Shown piece after piece: positions 1-10,411 of a stretch of 64,000 bases of DNA (position 1 is the stretch's first letter; each line of letters opens with the position of its first letter). The notes beneath the pieces were generated by a model. That model saw only the letters and a program-made list of their open reading frames with translations, had not been told where the DNA came from and searched no databases. This stretch comes from Streptomyces sp. WAC08241 (GTDB lineage Bacteria; Actinomycetota; Actinomycetes; Streptomycetales; Streptomycetaceae). The position numbers and the translations under genes were made by a program. The stretch lies in the NCBI GenBank assembly GCA_007858575.1, contig CP042279.1, positions 310,001 to 374,000 of the forward strand, written 5' to 3'.

Positions 1-785
1 ACCCTCCTCGCCGCCGGACACGTCACCGTCATCGGCTCCGGCCAGTCCGGCGCCGAGATCTTCCTCGACCTCCTGCGCGCCCGCCCCGCCGGAGCCGAGG
101 GCATCCACTGGCTCACCCGCACCGAGGCGTTCGCCCCCATGGAGTACTCCAAGCTCGGCCTCGAACACTTCACCCCCGACTACACCCGCTACTTCCACGC
201 CCTCCCCGAGCAGGTGCGCGACGGCCTCGTGCCCCGCCAGTGGCAGCTCCACAAGGGCATCGACGACGCCACCCTCACCGCCATCCACGACGAGCTCTAC
301 CGCCGCACCCTCCACGGCGGCTGGCCCGACGCCGTCTCACCCCGGCGTCCGCGTCCGCACCGCCGGCCGCGTCGCCACCACCCGCGTCGAACTGCACCTG
401 GAACACGTCCAGCAGTCCGCCCGCACCCGTCTCACCACCGACGCCGTCGTCCTCGCCACCGGCTACCGCGAACGCCCCTCGACCGCCTCCTCACCGGCCT
501 CGACCCCTACCTGCGCCACGACTCCGCCGGCCGCCCCCGCGTCGACGAGCAGTACCGCCTCGTCCTCGACCCCTCCGTCACCGGCGCCGTCCACGTCCAG
601 AACGCCGAACGCCACACCCACGGCGTCGGCGCCCCGACCTCGGCCTCGCCGCCTGGCGCAGCGCCACCATCCTCAACGCGATCACCGGCAAGGAGCCCTA
701 TCCGCTGCCCCGCCGCACCGCCTTCACCAGCTTCGGCCTGGAAGACGAGAGGCGCTCGGCATCCCGGCCCAGGGCCGGAAGCTGA
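1..785 (+). CDS. Lysine/ornithine N-monooxygenase, C-terminal part (desferrioxamine DesB-like)
   Basis: Partial gene, already open at base 1. The visible part is the second half of an FAD- and NADPH-dependent N-hydroxylating monooxygenase of the IucD/PvdA/DesB family, which makes N-hydroxylysine, N-hydroxyornithine or N-hydroxycadaverine for hydroxamate siderophores. Seen: the NADPH-binding Rossmann motif VIGSGQSGAE near the start, the family block FAPMEYSKLG, and the late ATGY motif (VVLATGYRERP). The reading frame is broken near 332, 480 and 645, each explained by a missing or extra C; the protein resumes in another frame and ends at TGA 783-785. No siderophore partner genes lie to the right, so the substrate cannot be fixed from this window. 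Confidence 0.8.
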   Translation, partial: PPRRRTRHRHRLRPVRRRDLPRPPARPPRRSRGHPLAHPHRGVRPHGVLQARPRTLHPRLHPLLPRPPRAGARRPRAPPVAAPQGHRRRHPHRHPRRALPPHPPRRLARRRLTPASASAPPAASPPPASNCTWNTSSSPPAPVSPPTPSSSPPATANAPRPPPHRPRPLPAPRLRRPPPRRRAVPPRPRPLRHRRRPRPERRTPHPRRRRPDLGLAAWRSATILNAITGKEPYPLPRRTAFTSFGLEDERRSASRPRAGS

Positions 786-814
786 CGCCTCTCGCACAGA
801 ACGTCTAGGACCGG

Positions 815-2621
815 CTAGAACACCGGCACGCCGTCCCGGGTCAGCTTCCAGTCCACCGACGCGAACTGCCCCGGGTCGACCGTCCCCCGCCCGCACCCAC
901 TGGATGATCGTGTTGCGGATCTCGTCCGAGTTCGCCCAGAGCTGCTGCGCGTTCGCCACGTGCGGGAACGCGCCGCCGCCGCTCGCCCGGTAGTTGTTCA
1001 CCGCCAGGACGAACCTCGCCGCCGGGTCCAGCGGCTTCCCCTCGAACGACAGGTTCACGATCCGCGACCCGGCCGGCTTCGCGATGTCGATCTCGTACGT
1101 CAGACCCGACACTGCGTCGTAGTTGTAGTCCGGCGTGTTGTCCGCGTTCGTCAGCTTCGCCGTGTCGACCGGGGCGCCCGCCGGGGTCCGCACGTAGTAC
1201 CGCGCCGAGAACTCTAGGTAGTCCTTGAGCTGGGCGCCCGTCAGCAGCCGCGCCTCCAGGGTGTTCTCGAACGGGTACAGACCCGCCGCGTCCTTGATCG
1301 TGACCTGACCGGCCGGGATCCGGGCCGTACGGGAGAAGCAGGAGGCCTGCGAGAGCACCGGCAGACCCGCGTACGCGCCGCCCGCAAGCGCCGCCTTCAC
1401 CGTCTCCGCCTGCACCGCGTTGATCAGGTCGATGATCGGCTCGTCCTTCCACGGCGCGTCGGCCGTGGTCATCGCCGCCACCGAGGTGCCGATGACCTGG
1501 TTGACGTACGCGACGACCTTCCGGTGCTCGTCGGAGAGCAGCCGCACGATCGTCCGGTCCTCCTCCACCGTGTTGGAGTTCAGGACCTGCGCGCCCACCT
1601 TCTCGACGCTCCAGCGGCCCTTCTCCCACACCAGGTCGAAGTCGAAGAGGGTGAGGCGCTGGCCCCACTTCAGCGGCTCGGAGAGGACGACCTCCTTGCC
1701 GGTCTCCTTGTTCGCGACCCGGTACTCGGGGATCTCGGTGTGCGCGTGCCCCACGAGGATCGCGTCGATGCCCGGCACCTGCTCGGCCACGAGCCCGGCC
1801 GCGTTCTCGACGTACGGCAACTGGTCACCGTACGAGGACGTGCCGCTGGAACCGGAGTGCGCCGAGACGACCACCACGTCCGCGCCCATCGAGCGCAGCT
1901 TCGGCACCCACTTCGCCGCCTGCTCCTCCAGGCCCGGGAAGACCATCTTCCCGCTGACGTTCGCCTTGTCCCAGATCGCGATCCCCGGGTTGGTCAGCCC
2001 GAGCACGGCCACCTTCACGCCCCGCCCGCAGGGGGTCCGCAGCCGGTGCATGCTGTACGGGGCGAACGCCGGCCGCAGGGTCTTCGCGTCGAGCGCGTTG
2101 GCGCCGAGCAGCGGGAAGTCGCACTGCTCCTCGAACTTCCGCAGCACCGGGATGCCGTAGTTGAACTCGTGGTTGCCCAGGGCGGCGGCGTCGTAGCCGA
2201 TGGCGTTCATCGCCTGCGCCATCGGGTGGACCGGGCCGCGCCGCGCGGTGATCGGGTCGACCTTGGCGTAGTAGTACGACAACTGGGTGCCCTGGATGGT
2301 GTCACCGGCGTCGATGAGGAGCGTGTTGCGCCTCCCCTTCGCCTTGCGCACCTGCTCGACGAGCGCGGAGATCTTCGCCAGGCCGACGTCGTTGTGCGCC
2401 TTGTCGTCGAACTCCTTGTCCGTGAAGTAGTCCCAGTTGAAGACGTTCCCGTGCAGGTCGGTCGTCCCCATGACGGTGAAGGAGTACCGCGCGGCCGGCT
2501 TCGGGCGGTGTCCGTGCCCGGGGCCGTAGGCCTCGGCCGGGGCGACGGCCCCGGCGGTGAGGGCGGCCCCGGCACCGACGGCCACGGAGCCCTCCAGGAA
2601 GGTCCGGCGGTTCAACGGCAT
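815..2621 (-). CDS. Tat-exported bifunctional metallophosphatase/5'-nucleotidase
   Basis: Secreted 5'-nucleotidase / 2',3'-cyclic phosphodiesterase family enzyme that releases phosphate from nucleotides outside the cell. The start at ATG 2621 follows an AG-rich Shine-Dalgarno site (GAGGAG) and opens a twin-arginine signal peptide (NRRTFLEG, then an Ala/Gly-rich stretch ending AEA). Metal-site motifs appear in order: TTDLHGN, DAGDTIQG, GNHEFNYG, VSAHSGSSG and GHAHTE. The C-terminal nucleotidase domain follows. One G is missing in a run near 886; restoring it gives the end VDWKLTRDGVPVF and TAG at 815-817. Codon CTA near 1213 (DYLEFSARYY) is unusual for this genome. It is divergent from pyk across a region with a 29-bp palindrome. 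Confidence 0.9.
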
Positions 2622-2820
2622 GTGCTTCTCCTCGGTTCGATGGCGTCGCTCAGGTGCACAACGCGCGTAGATTCTGGCCCAGGAGACCCGTCCGCAACAG
2701 GCCCGGCGGGTTACGGAGTGGAAAAGTGTTCGACGGGCGCGGGCCGCGGGACGGTCGGAAACGGACCGGAGAAGCACCGGAAAACGCTCATCGGAGCGCC
2801 CCGCCGCACAGATTCGTTTG

Positions 2821-2849
2821 TCAACAACCTTTCACGGAAAGGTTGTTGA
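2821..2849. promoter_or_regulatory. 29-bp near-perfect palindrome between nucleotidase and pyk
   Basis: Arms TCAACAACCTTTC (2821-2833) and GAAAGGTTGTTGA (2837-2849) are exact reverse complements with a 3-base spacer ACG. The site lies in the divergent promoter region, 53 bp before the pyk start. The AT-rich arms, short spacer and position fit a dimer operator better than a terminator, because no gene ends here. Which regulator binds is unknown. Confidence 0.55.
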
Positions 2850-2901
2850 GCAGACATGACGGACGGATTCGCTACCCGCCGGTAAGCCCTAGGCTCGTCC
2901 C

Positions 2902-4328
2902 ATGCGCCGAGCGAAAATCGTTTGTACCCTTGGGCCCGCCACCGAAACATACGACCAGATCAAGGCATTGATCGAGGCCGGAATGGACGTCGCCCGCCTC
3001 AACCTCAGCCACGGCACCTACGCCGAGCACGAGGAGCGCTACCAGCGCGTCCGCAAAGCCTCCGACGAGACCGGCCGCAGCGTCGGCGTCCTCGCCGACC
3101 TTCAAGGCCCGAAGATCCGCCTCGGCCGCTTCCGCGAAGGCCCCGTACTCCTTGAACGCGGCGACGAATTCACCATCACCGTCGAACCCGTCGAAGGCGA
3201 CCGCCACACCTGCGGCACCACCTACCCCGGCCTCGCCGACGACGTCACCACCGGCGAACGCATCCTCGTCGACGACGGCCGCGTCACCCTCGAAGTCACC
3301 GCCGTCGACGGCCCCCGCGTCCGCACCCGCGTCATCGAGGGCGGCATGGTCTCCGACCACAAGGGCCTCTAACCTCCCCGGCGTCGCCGTCTCCGTCCCC
3401 GCCCTCTCCGACAAGGACATCGAAGACCTCCGCTGGGCCCTGCGCACCGGCGCCGACGTCATCGCGCTCTCCTTCGTCCGCAGCGCCCGCGACATCGACG
3501 ACGTCCACCGCATCATGGACGAGGAGGGCCGCCGCCTCCCCGTCATCGCCAAGGTCGAGAAGCCCCAGGCCGTCGAGAACATCGACGAGATCGTCGCCGC
3601 CTTCGACGGCATCATGGTCGCCCGCGGCGACCTCGGCGTCGAAATGCCCTCGAACAGGTCCCGATCGTCCAGAAGCGCGCCATCAAACTCGCCAAGCGCA
3701 ACGCCAAGCCGGTCATCGTCGCCACCCAGATGCTCGACTCCATGATCGACAACTCCCGGCCCACCCGCGCCGAGGCCTCCGACGTCGCCAACGCTGTCAT
3801 CGACGGCACCGACGCCGTCATGCTCTCCGGCGAGACCAGCGTCGGCCGCTTCCCCGTCGAAACCGTCCGCACCATGAGCCGCATCGTCGAAGCCGCCGAA
3901 GAGGACGTCCTCGCCAAGGGCCTCCCCCACTGACCGAACGCAACAAGCCCCGCACCCAGGGCGGCGCCGTCGCCCGCGCCGCCGCCGAAATGGGCGACTT
4001 CCTCGGCGCCAAGTTCCTCGTCGCCTTCACCCAGTCCGGCGACACCGTCAAGCGCCTCTCCCGCTACCGCTCCCCGATCCCCTCCTCGCCTTCACCCCCG
4101 ACCCCGCCACCCGCTCCCAGCTCAACCTCACCTGGGGCGTCGAGACCTTCCTCGGCCCCCACGTCGACTCCACCGACGCCATGGTCGCCCAGGTCGACGA
4201 GGAACTCCTCCGCATCGGCCGCTGCGCCAAGGGCGACACCGTCGTCATCACCGCCGGCTTCCCCGCCCGGCGTCGCCGGCTCCACCAACCTGGTCCGCGT
4301 CCACCACATCGGAGACCCGCTGACCTGA
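2902..4328 (+). CDS. pyk: Pyruvate kinase
   Basis: Glycolytic pyruvate kinase: phosphoenolpyruvate + ADP to pyruvate + ATP, cytoplasmic homotetramer. Starts at ATG 2902 with [14 protein letters not shown] and has the usual family length (about 475 residues). Seen: the N-terminal TIM barrel with RLNLSHG and [10 protein letters not shown], the B domain, the active-site region [17 protein letters not shown] and [12 protein letters not shown], the conserved block [14 protein letters not shown], and a C-terminal allosteric domain ending [13 protein letters not shown]. Five frame breaks: an extra T near 3369 that creates TAA, single missing C near 3650, 3930 and 4082, and an extra C near 4266. All sit in C runs except the first. 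No true loss of protein is seen. Confidence 0.95.
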
Positions 4329-4380
4329 CCCCCGCCCCGTCAGCACGTTGGTCACGGCGATCCGGGGTAGCGTCCTCGAC

Positions 4381-5140
4381 ATGGACCTTCGCACCACCGT
4401 CGAGCGCGCCCAGCGCCTCAAGCAGCTCCACGCCGACCACCAGCCGCTCGTGCTGCCGACCGTCTGGGACGTCTGGTCCGCACGGACGGCGGCCGACGCC
4501 GGATTCCCCGCCCTGACCGTCGGCAGCCACCCGCTCGCCGAGTCCCGCGGAGCCGACGACCACGAAGGACAGACCTTCGAGGAAGTGCTCGCCGCCGTCC
4601 GGCCGATCATCGCCGCGGTCGACGTCCCCGTCTCCGTCGACCTCGAAGCCGGATACGGACAGAAGCCCGCCGACCTCGTCGCAGGACTCGTCGAGATCGG
4701 CGGCGCCGGCCTCAACGTCGAGGACACCGTCCACTCCGACGGCGGACGCGTCCGCGACACCCAGGAACACGCCCAGTACATCGCAGGACTGCGCGCCGCC
4801 GCCGACGACGCCGGCGTCCCGCTCTGGATCAACGGCCGCACCGACCTCTTCCTCCACGCCGAGGACCCTCCGCCGTCCTCGACGAGGCCGTCGAACGACT
4901 CCGCGCCATGGAACGGGCCGGCGCCGACAGCGTCTACCCCGTCCGCATCCAGGACGACGACGACCTCCTCACGGCCGTGATCGACGCCGTCACCGTCCCG
5001 GTCAACTCCACCGCCCACCCCGTCAAGCACGACTCGCCCGCTTCCGCCGCCTCGGCGTCGGCCGCATCACCTACGGCCCGCTGCTGCAACTCGCCACCAC
5101 GGACGCGATGAAGGACATGCTCAAGCCCTGGGCGCCCTAG
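4381..5140 (+). CDS. Isocitrate lyase / PEP mutase superfamily protein
   Basis: Cytoplasmic TIM-barrel enzyme of the isocitrate lyase/phosphoenolpyruvate mutase superfamily. The exact reaction (C-C lyase, oxaloacetate decarboxylase-like or phosphonate-related) cannot be read from sequence. Seen: LPTVWDVWSARTAADAGF, the metal-binding acidic motif SVDLEAGYG, GLNVEDTVH, and INGRTDLFL. The KKCGH-type motif of true isocitrate lyases is absent. About 252 residues, normal for the short members. Two frame breaks near 4864 and 5035. Start ATG 4381 is the first in-frame ATG before the conserved region. A terminator-like hairpin follows. It sits 52 bp after pyk and may share its transcript. Confidence 0.85.
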
Positions 5141-5163
5141 GGCCCGCCCGGCGGACGCCAACG

Positions 5164-5204
5164 CCACCGCGCCCCGCGTCCTCGACGGACACGGGGCGCG
5201 GTGG
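5164..5204. terminator. Bidirectional terminator hairpin
   Basis: Arms CCACCGCGCCCCG and CGGGGCGCGGTGG are perfect 13-bp complements around a 15-base loop. The hairpin lies between the convergent PEP mutase-family gene and the amidase-domain gene, so it can serve both. There is no T tract, as usual in this GC range. Confidence 0.75.
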
Positions 5205-5222
5205 CACGGGGTGCGGCCTCCG

Positions 5223-6400
5223 TCAGGTGCGGTAGGCGTAGTACGCGGCGTTCGGGTAGGCCGAGATGATGCTCGTCACCGACCGGCGCAGGGTGTTGGT
5301 GGAGTGGTACGTCAGGTACGGCACGCCGTTGCGGCGCGACGTGACGATCATCGTGTGGTCCTTGGACCCGTTCTTGTCGAAGTCCACCTGGAGGACGTCA
5401 CCGACGTCCAACTGGTAGACGTTCGCCAGACTGGTGGTCCGCTTCGAGTTCTGCGCGAACCAGGACCACTCGTTGACGCCGATGAACGAGTGCGACTGGA
5501 TGTCGGCCGTACCGAACCAACGCGTGTAGTCGTACACGTAACCTGGCACGTGCTTCCAGCCACCGGCCTTGAGGGACTGGCTGACGAAGTTCGTGCAGTC
5601 GCCGCCCGCGCCCGACCCGTTGAAGTTCGGGTAGGCCGGGTTGTAGTTGCTCCAGTACGTCTCGCGTACGCGGCCATCGCCTTGTAGTCGTACTCGCCGC
5701 CCGTCAGGTTCTTGGGCGCGGCCGGCGGACGCTTGGTGATGGCGGCGCGGGGCGCCGACGGAGTGGTGGTGGTGGCCTTGGCCGCCACGGTGGCCGTCAT
5801 CGGCTGGGCGAGCTGATTGACCGCGAGGTAGCCGTCACCGGTCTCACGGATCTTCGTGAGCTGCCAGGAGCCCTTCTTGTCCGCCTTGAAGGTCAGCTCG
5901 TGGTGGGCCTCGAAACCGGTGGTGCCCGGCTCGCCACCGGTGACCTTCGCATAGGTCAGCGTGGTGTTCTCGGTGACCGTGACGACGGCCGTACGACCCT
6001 TGACGTTCGTACGGTCCAGCCTGACCGTGGTGCTGCCGGCACTGTACTTCTCGCCGCTGCGCGCCAGCCGGTTCTTCCGGTCGCCGAGCTGCCTCAGGGC
6101 GACGTCCTCGGTGTGGTCGATGCCGGAGGAGAGCTCCACCTTGCCCGAGAAGCCCTCGGTGAGGGCCTTCCCGCCACCGCCACGCGGCCGGTCGACCAGG
6201 GCGTTGGTGCGGTCGGTGAAGACCGCGTCGGCCAGACTCTGGAAGGCGGCCCTGGTCTTGGCGTCGACCTGGGGCTCGGCTGTCGTGGAAGCACCCGCGT
6301 TCCAGTTGGGCAGCAGCGCGGCACCCGCGACGGCCGACGCGGCGGCCGCCGTGAGTATCGACGCCCGTCGTCGAGTGTGCTTCAGTTTTCTTGACTTCAC
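5223..6400 (-). CDS. Secreted protein with C-terminal amidase domain
   Basis: About 392 residues. GTG start at 6400 opens a basic signal peptide (KSRKLKHTRRR, hydrophobic Ala-rich stretch, cleavage near AGA-S). A middle region resembles an exported conserved domain rich in VTVTENTTLTY-type strands. The C-terminal part matches the putative amidase domain family: NFNGSGAGGDCTNFVSQ with the catalytic-type Cys, WKHVPGYVYDYTRW, and the later HTMIVTSR histidine block. Expected role is cleavage of amide bonds in the cell wall or proteins outside the cell. One frame break near 5665. It is the most downstream of three minus-strand envelope genes. Confidence 0.8.
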
Positions 6401-6567
6401 TGGCGTTTCCCTTGTCCCCGGCGCAGAACGGCCGAGATAAGCGGCATTTTTACACGCCCTGTGCAGCTCTTGTGAAGGAGGTGGCGCCATCTGCGTGGAC
6501 GGGCCGCCCAGCCACCACCCCGTGTGCTAACCGACGACCGCCGGCCCCCGCCCCCGGACCGCCCCGG

Positions 6568-7881
6568 TCACTTCACGACGCTGGTCCAGTCCGGCGACTG
6601 GGCCGGATCGAGACTCCGCAACCGCTCCAGCGTGGAAGGCTTCTGAACGTCCATCCAGTCGGCCAGCTCCCTGAAGGACACGCACTTCACGTCCTTCTTG
6701 GTACATACCTTCTCGATCATCTGGTCGACGGCCTTCATGTAGATGCCGCCGTTCCACTCCTCGAAGTGGTTGCCGATGAACAACGGAGCACGACTGCCGT
6801 AGTACACACGGTCGAACCCCGCCATATAGGTGTTCAACGTCTCCTGCTGCCACTGCGGGTACTCGGCCGGGTCACCCTCGGTCTCACCCTCGGACTGGTT
6901 GTAGAGGAAGTTGAAGTCCATCGACAGACCCTGGTACTTGCCCCCTCGTAAGGGAGCATCTGCAAAGGGAAGTCCCATATGCCGTTCTTCTTCTTCGGCC
7001 ATATCTGGAAATCACCCGCAGAGCTGGCGTCATAACGCCAACCGAACCCCTTCGCCGCCTGTAGCAGATTGGCCTGGCCCTCCAGACACGGCGCACGACC
7101 ACCCACCACCTCACGACGGATGTCGAACGGCAACGGCGCCAGATCCGCCCTCCCCGTATTCGTCTTCCACTTCTCCACGAAGCCGTAGAACTGGTCGATC
7201 TCGCTCTTCCACTCCGACACGCTCCAATCGCCACCCCCTTCGCACCACAGAAGTGCCCGTTGAAGTGGGTACCGATCTCGTTCCCGTCCTTCCACGCCCC
7301 GGCAAGCTGCTCCAGAGTGGTATAGACGTGCTCATCCGTGGAAAACTGATCGCCGCACTGCCCCGATCGTGCTGCGGAGGGTCGTACAAATCCTTCTTGC
7401 CCTTCGGCAACAGATAGATGCCGGTCAAGAAGAAGGTCATGTGGGCATCATGCCTGTTCGCCATCTCCCGATAATGCGCGAACAACCCGTCATCACCCTG
7501 CAGAGCACCGTCCCAGGAGAAGACGACGAACTGCGGCGGCTTCTCACCCGGCTTGAGCGGCCGCGCCTCCAACTGCCCCTTCTGCGGACCCGTGTACGAC
7601 GTCGAACCGTCACCGATCACCTCGACCCGACCGTCCCACGCCGCCTCCCCCGAAGCCCCCGGCAACGGCTTCCGCTGCGCACCACCCGCCGCGGACCCCG
7701 CCGGAGCCGCGTCATCCCCACCCGACAACACCAGATAACCGGCGAGAACGGAGACGACCACGAGGAACGCCGCCACCGCGAGCACCCCGCCACCGACGGG
7801 AAACCCCGTGACGACGGGAAAACGACGACGCGCGGGAGCCTTGCGGCGACGACCCGACGGTTTGCTCATCTGCGGCTTCAT
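6568..7881 (-). CDS. Membrane-anchored polysaccharide deacetylase-like protein
   Basis: N-terminus is cytoplasmic and Arg/Lys-rich (SKPSGRRRKAPARRR), then one membrane segment (GGVLAVAAFLVVVSVLAGYLVL), so it is a type II anchored extracellular protein. The catalytic region resembles NodB-type deacetylases but is divergent: FVVFSWDGAL, MTFFLTGIYLLP and EIGTHFNGHFCG, the last in the place of the HxxxH metal site. Substrate is unknown. Frame breaks near 6950 and two or more in 7235-7370. The start may be ATG 7881 or ATG 7869; both are in frame, and AAGG lies just upstream of the first. Its gene is only 43 bp from the end of the penicillin-binding protein gene, suggesting joint transcription. Confidence 0.7.
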
Positions 7882-7923
7882 CCTTCGAAGACGGAAAGCG
7901 GACGACAACGAACGCGACGGCGA

Positions 7924-10089
7924 TCAGCCGGCATGACCCAGGGCCCGCGCCCAGATGCCGTACGGAACGCTGTCGGAGGCCGTACCACCCAACCCCTCCA
8001 ACGGCAGCGGCTCAAGACTCTTGGCCAGATCGATGCGATAGACGACCACCGCCGTGGACACCTTCTTCTCGGTGCCCACGTACCAGGCGGCGGTGTCGTC
8101 CTCGGTGGTACCCACCTTCCCGGCCACCGCGCCATCCGCAGCCGCCGCGGCCTCCGGATGGGCCGTACGGAACGCATCGGTCAGCGCCGACTGCACCGCC
8201 GCGGCCGTCTCCACGTCCACCGCCCGCCGCGCACCCGGAACGTCCGCGGCCACCTCATGACCATTGCGGGTCACCTTGAGAATGGCGTACGGCTCGGTGT
8301 GCCGACCCTCCGCCGCGAACGTGGCATACCCACCGGCCATACGAATCGCACTGGGCGTCGAACTGCCGGCGGACAACGCGGGCACCTGAGCACCCAGACT
8401 CGACGGCAGCAACCCGGCCGCCCTGGCCGTCGCACGAACCTTGTCCAAACCGGTGTCCATACCGAGCTGCATGAACGTCGTGTTGACCGACAGCGCGAGC
8501 GCCCGATGCAGCGAAATCTGCCCGTACGACCGCCCACCGTCGTTCTTCGCGGCCACCTTCCGACCACTGCGGTCCCAATACGGCCCCTCCGGAGTGGTCA
8601 CCGGCACCTTGTCGTCACCGGTGTACAACGTCTCACCCGTCACCGGCTCGGGAGCACCGTCCCGGCTCTTGCGCACACCGTGCTCCAAAGCCGCCGCGTA
8701 CACGAACGGCTGGAACGCCGACCCCGCCCGCACCGTGGTCGCATTGGACTCGTTGTAACCCTGCTTACGGTGATCAGGACCACCGTGAATCGCCAGGATC
8801 CGCCCGTCCGCAGCCACCGAAGCAGCACCGTAATGCACGTGCTTCGCCGCCCCCGGATTCTTCTTGCGCGCCTCGTCCCGAGCCCTGTTGACGGCCTTGG
8901 TGAGCTGATCCACACGCTTCTTGTCGAACGTGGTGTAGATCTGATACCCACCACGGTCGAAATCCTTGTCCGCAATGTGCGCCGTCTTCTTGGCGTACTG
9001 AGTCGCGAGCTCCACCAGATAATCGCTCTGCTCACCGGTGTTGTAGAGCGGATTGCTCTCCAACGGCTCCGGGAAAGTCCGGTAACCGGCCCGCTCCTCC
9101 GGCGACAACTTGCCGATCTTCACCATCCGGTCGAGCGTCCACTGCCACCGCTCCACCGCACGGGCCCGGTTGTTCGCACTGAGCGTCGGATCGTACAACC
9201 CCGCCCCCTTCAGCAGGGGAAGCGAGGAAAGCGGCCTCACTGGCGTTGAGCCCACTCACGTCCTTGCCGTAGTACGCCTGGGCCGCACGCTGGATCCCAT
9301 AGGTACCGCGACCGAACCAACTGGTGTTGAGATACCCTCCAGAATCTCGTCCTTGCTCATCTTGTTGTCGAGCTTGAGAGCCATCATGGCCTCGGTCAAC
9401 TTACGGCTGTAAGTCTGCTCCTGGCTCAGATAGACGTTCTTGACGTACTGCTGCGTGATCGTCGAGCCACCCTGCGTACTGCCCTGCCCCAGAGTCCGGA
9501 AGACCGCACGACTCAGACCCTTGAACGAAATGCCCGGATCGCTGTAGAAACTCTCGTTCTCGGCCGCGAGCACCGCCCAGCGCACGTCCTCCGGCACGTC
9601 CTCCAACTCCACCGCCTGCCGCTGCACCCAACCCGTACGGGCCATGGGCGTCCCGTCGGCCCAGAAATAGACGTTGTCCTGCTGCGTGGCGTACGTGTTC
9701 AGGTTCTCCGGAATGTCCGTGACCGCATAGGCGAAACCCAGACTCAGGAAACCCAGCCCGAACGAAGCGAGCACCGCGCCCCCGGCCTGCCGCCAGGAAG
9801 GCACCCAGCGCTTCCAGCCCACCCGCCCCGGCTGGGGTAACGCGGCCGCACACGGCGCGCCCAGGAAACGACCACCACGGCGACGGCCACGACACGGGCG
9901 ACGAACGCCGGCCGGGACGCCTTCCGGCGCCGCCCGGCACCCGCCCGACGGGACGCACGGGACCCCGGGGAAGCCGCCGGAGAACTACCGGACGACCCGG
10001 ACCCTCCGGCTCTCCCGCACCGGAGGGCGCGCCGGCAGCGTCATCACGCCCCCGCCGGGTATCCCGCCCTCGGGTATGCGAAGCTGCAT
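7924..10089 (-). CDS. Bifunctional (class A) penicillin-binding protein
   Basis: Peptidoglycan glycosyltransferase plus transpeptidase, single-pass membrane protein. Seen in order: a disordered basic/Gly-Pro cytoplasmic tail, a membrane segment (LASFGLGFLSLGFAYAV), GT51 motifs (VLAAENESFYS with the catalytic Glu, GQGSTQGGSTITQQYVKN, RKLTEAMMALKLD, GRGTYGIQRAAQAYYG), then the transpeptidase with YGQISLHRALALSVN (SxN) and GKVGTT (KTG-like). The SxxK motif reads GSAFQPF, so the general-base lysine is glutamine. Frame breaks near 9233, 9340 and 9832, and more in the first 250 bp, so the N-terminus and the start at 10089 are uncertain. Could act mainly as a glycosyltransferase. Confidence 0.8.
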
Positions 10090-10411
10090 GGTCTCGTCGG
10101 GCGACAACCGCACCCCGAGAAAACGCCTGCCCCCGAGGAACCCGGCTCCGCGGGGCCCCGTCGCCACCCCGCGCGTGCCCTCCCCGCCCCGTCTCGGTCA
10201 CGACCGGCCTCCCTCCATGCTCCCCGTTGCGCGCGCAGACAGGCAGTACGGATGCAGGAGGGCTTGATCCGGTTGCCGTTATGGCGGTCGCAAACCCTGA
10301 TCCCCCGACCCCACGTGACCGCGGCGCCCCCAAATTACCAGCGCCCTTCGCACGATCTCCACGGGGTGTTCGGACGAATCGGTCACACCGGGATGGGCGA
10401 GACCTACCGTC
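10090..10411. other. Intergenic region, no gene seen
   Basis: About 320 bp upstream of the penicillin-binding protein gene and beyond the end of the LAGLIDADG-like gene. It probably holds the promoter and perhaps the first codons of the penicillin-binding protein. No coding frame with convincing codon use, no hairpin and no repeat stand out. Confidence 0.5.

Noticed and set aside
1..785. Desferrioxamine (des) cluster
   Set aside because: Only one partial monooxygenase is visible and no decarboxylase, acyltransferase or synthetase follows. The cluster could lie to the left of the window.
2883..2895. TAGGCT as a -10 box giving a leaderless pyk
   Set aside because: The CTAGG here may itself be a CCAGG artefact, and no good -35 box lies 17-18 bp upstream.
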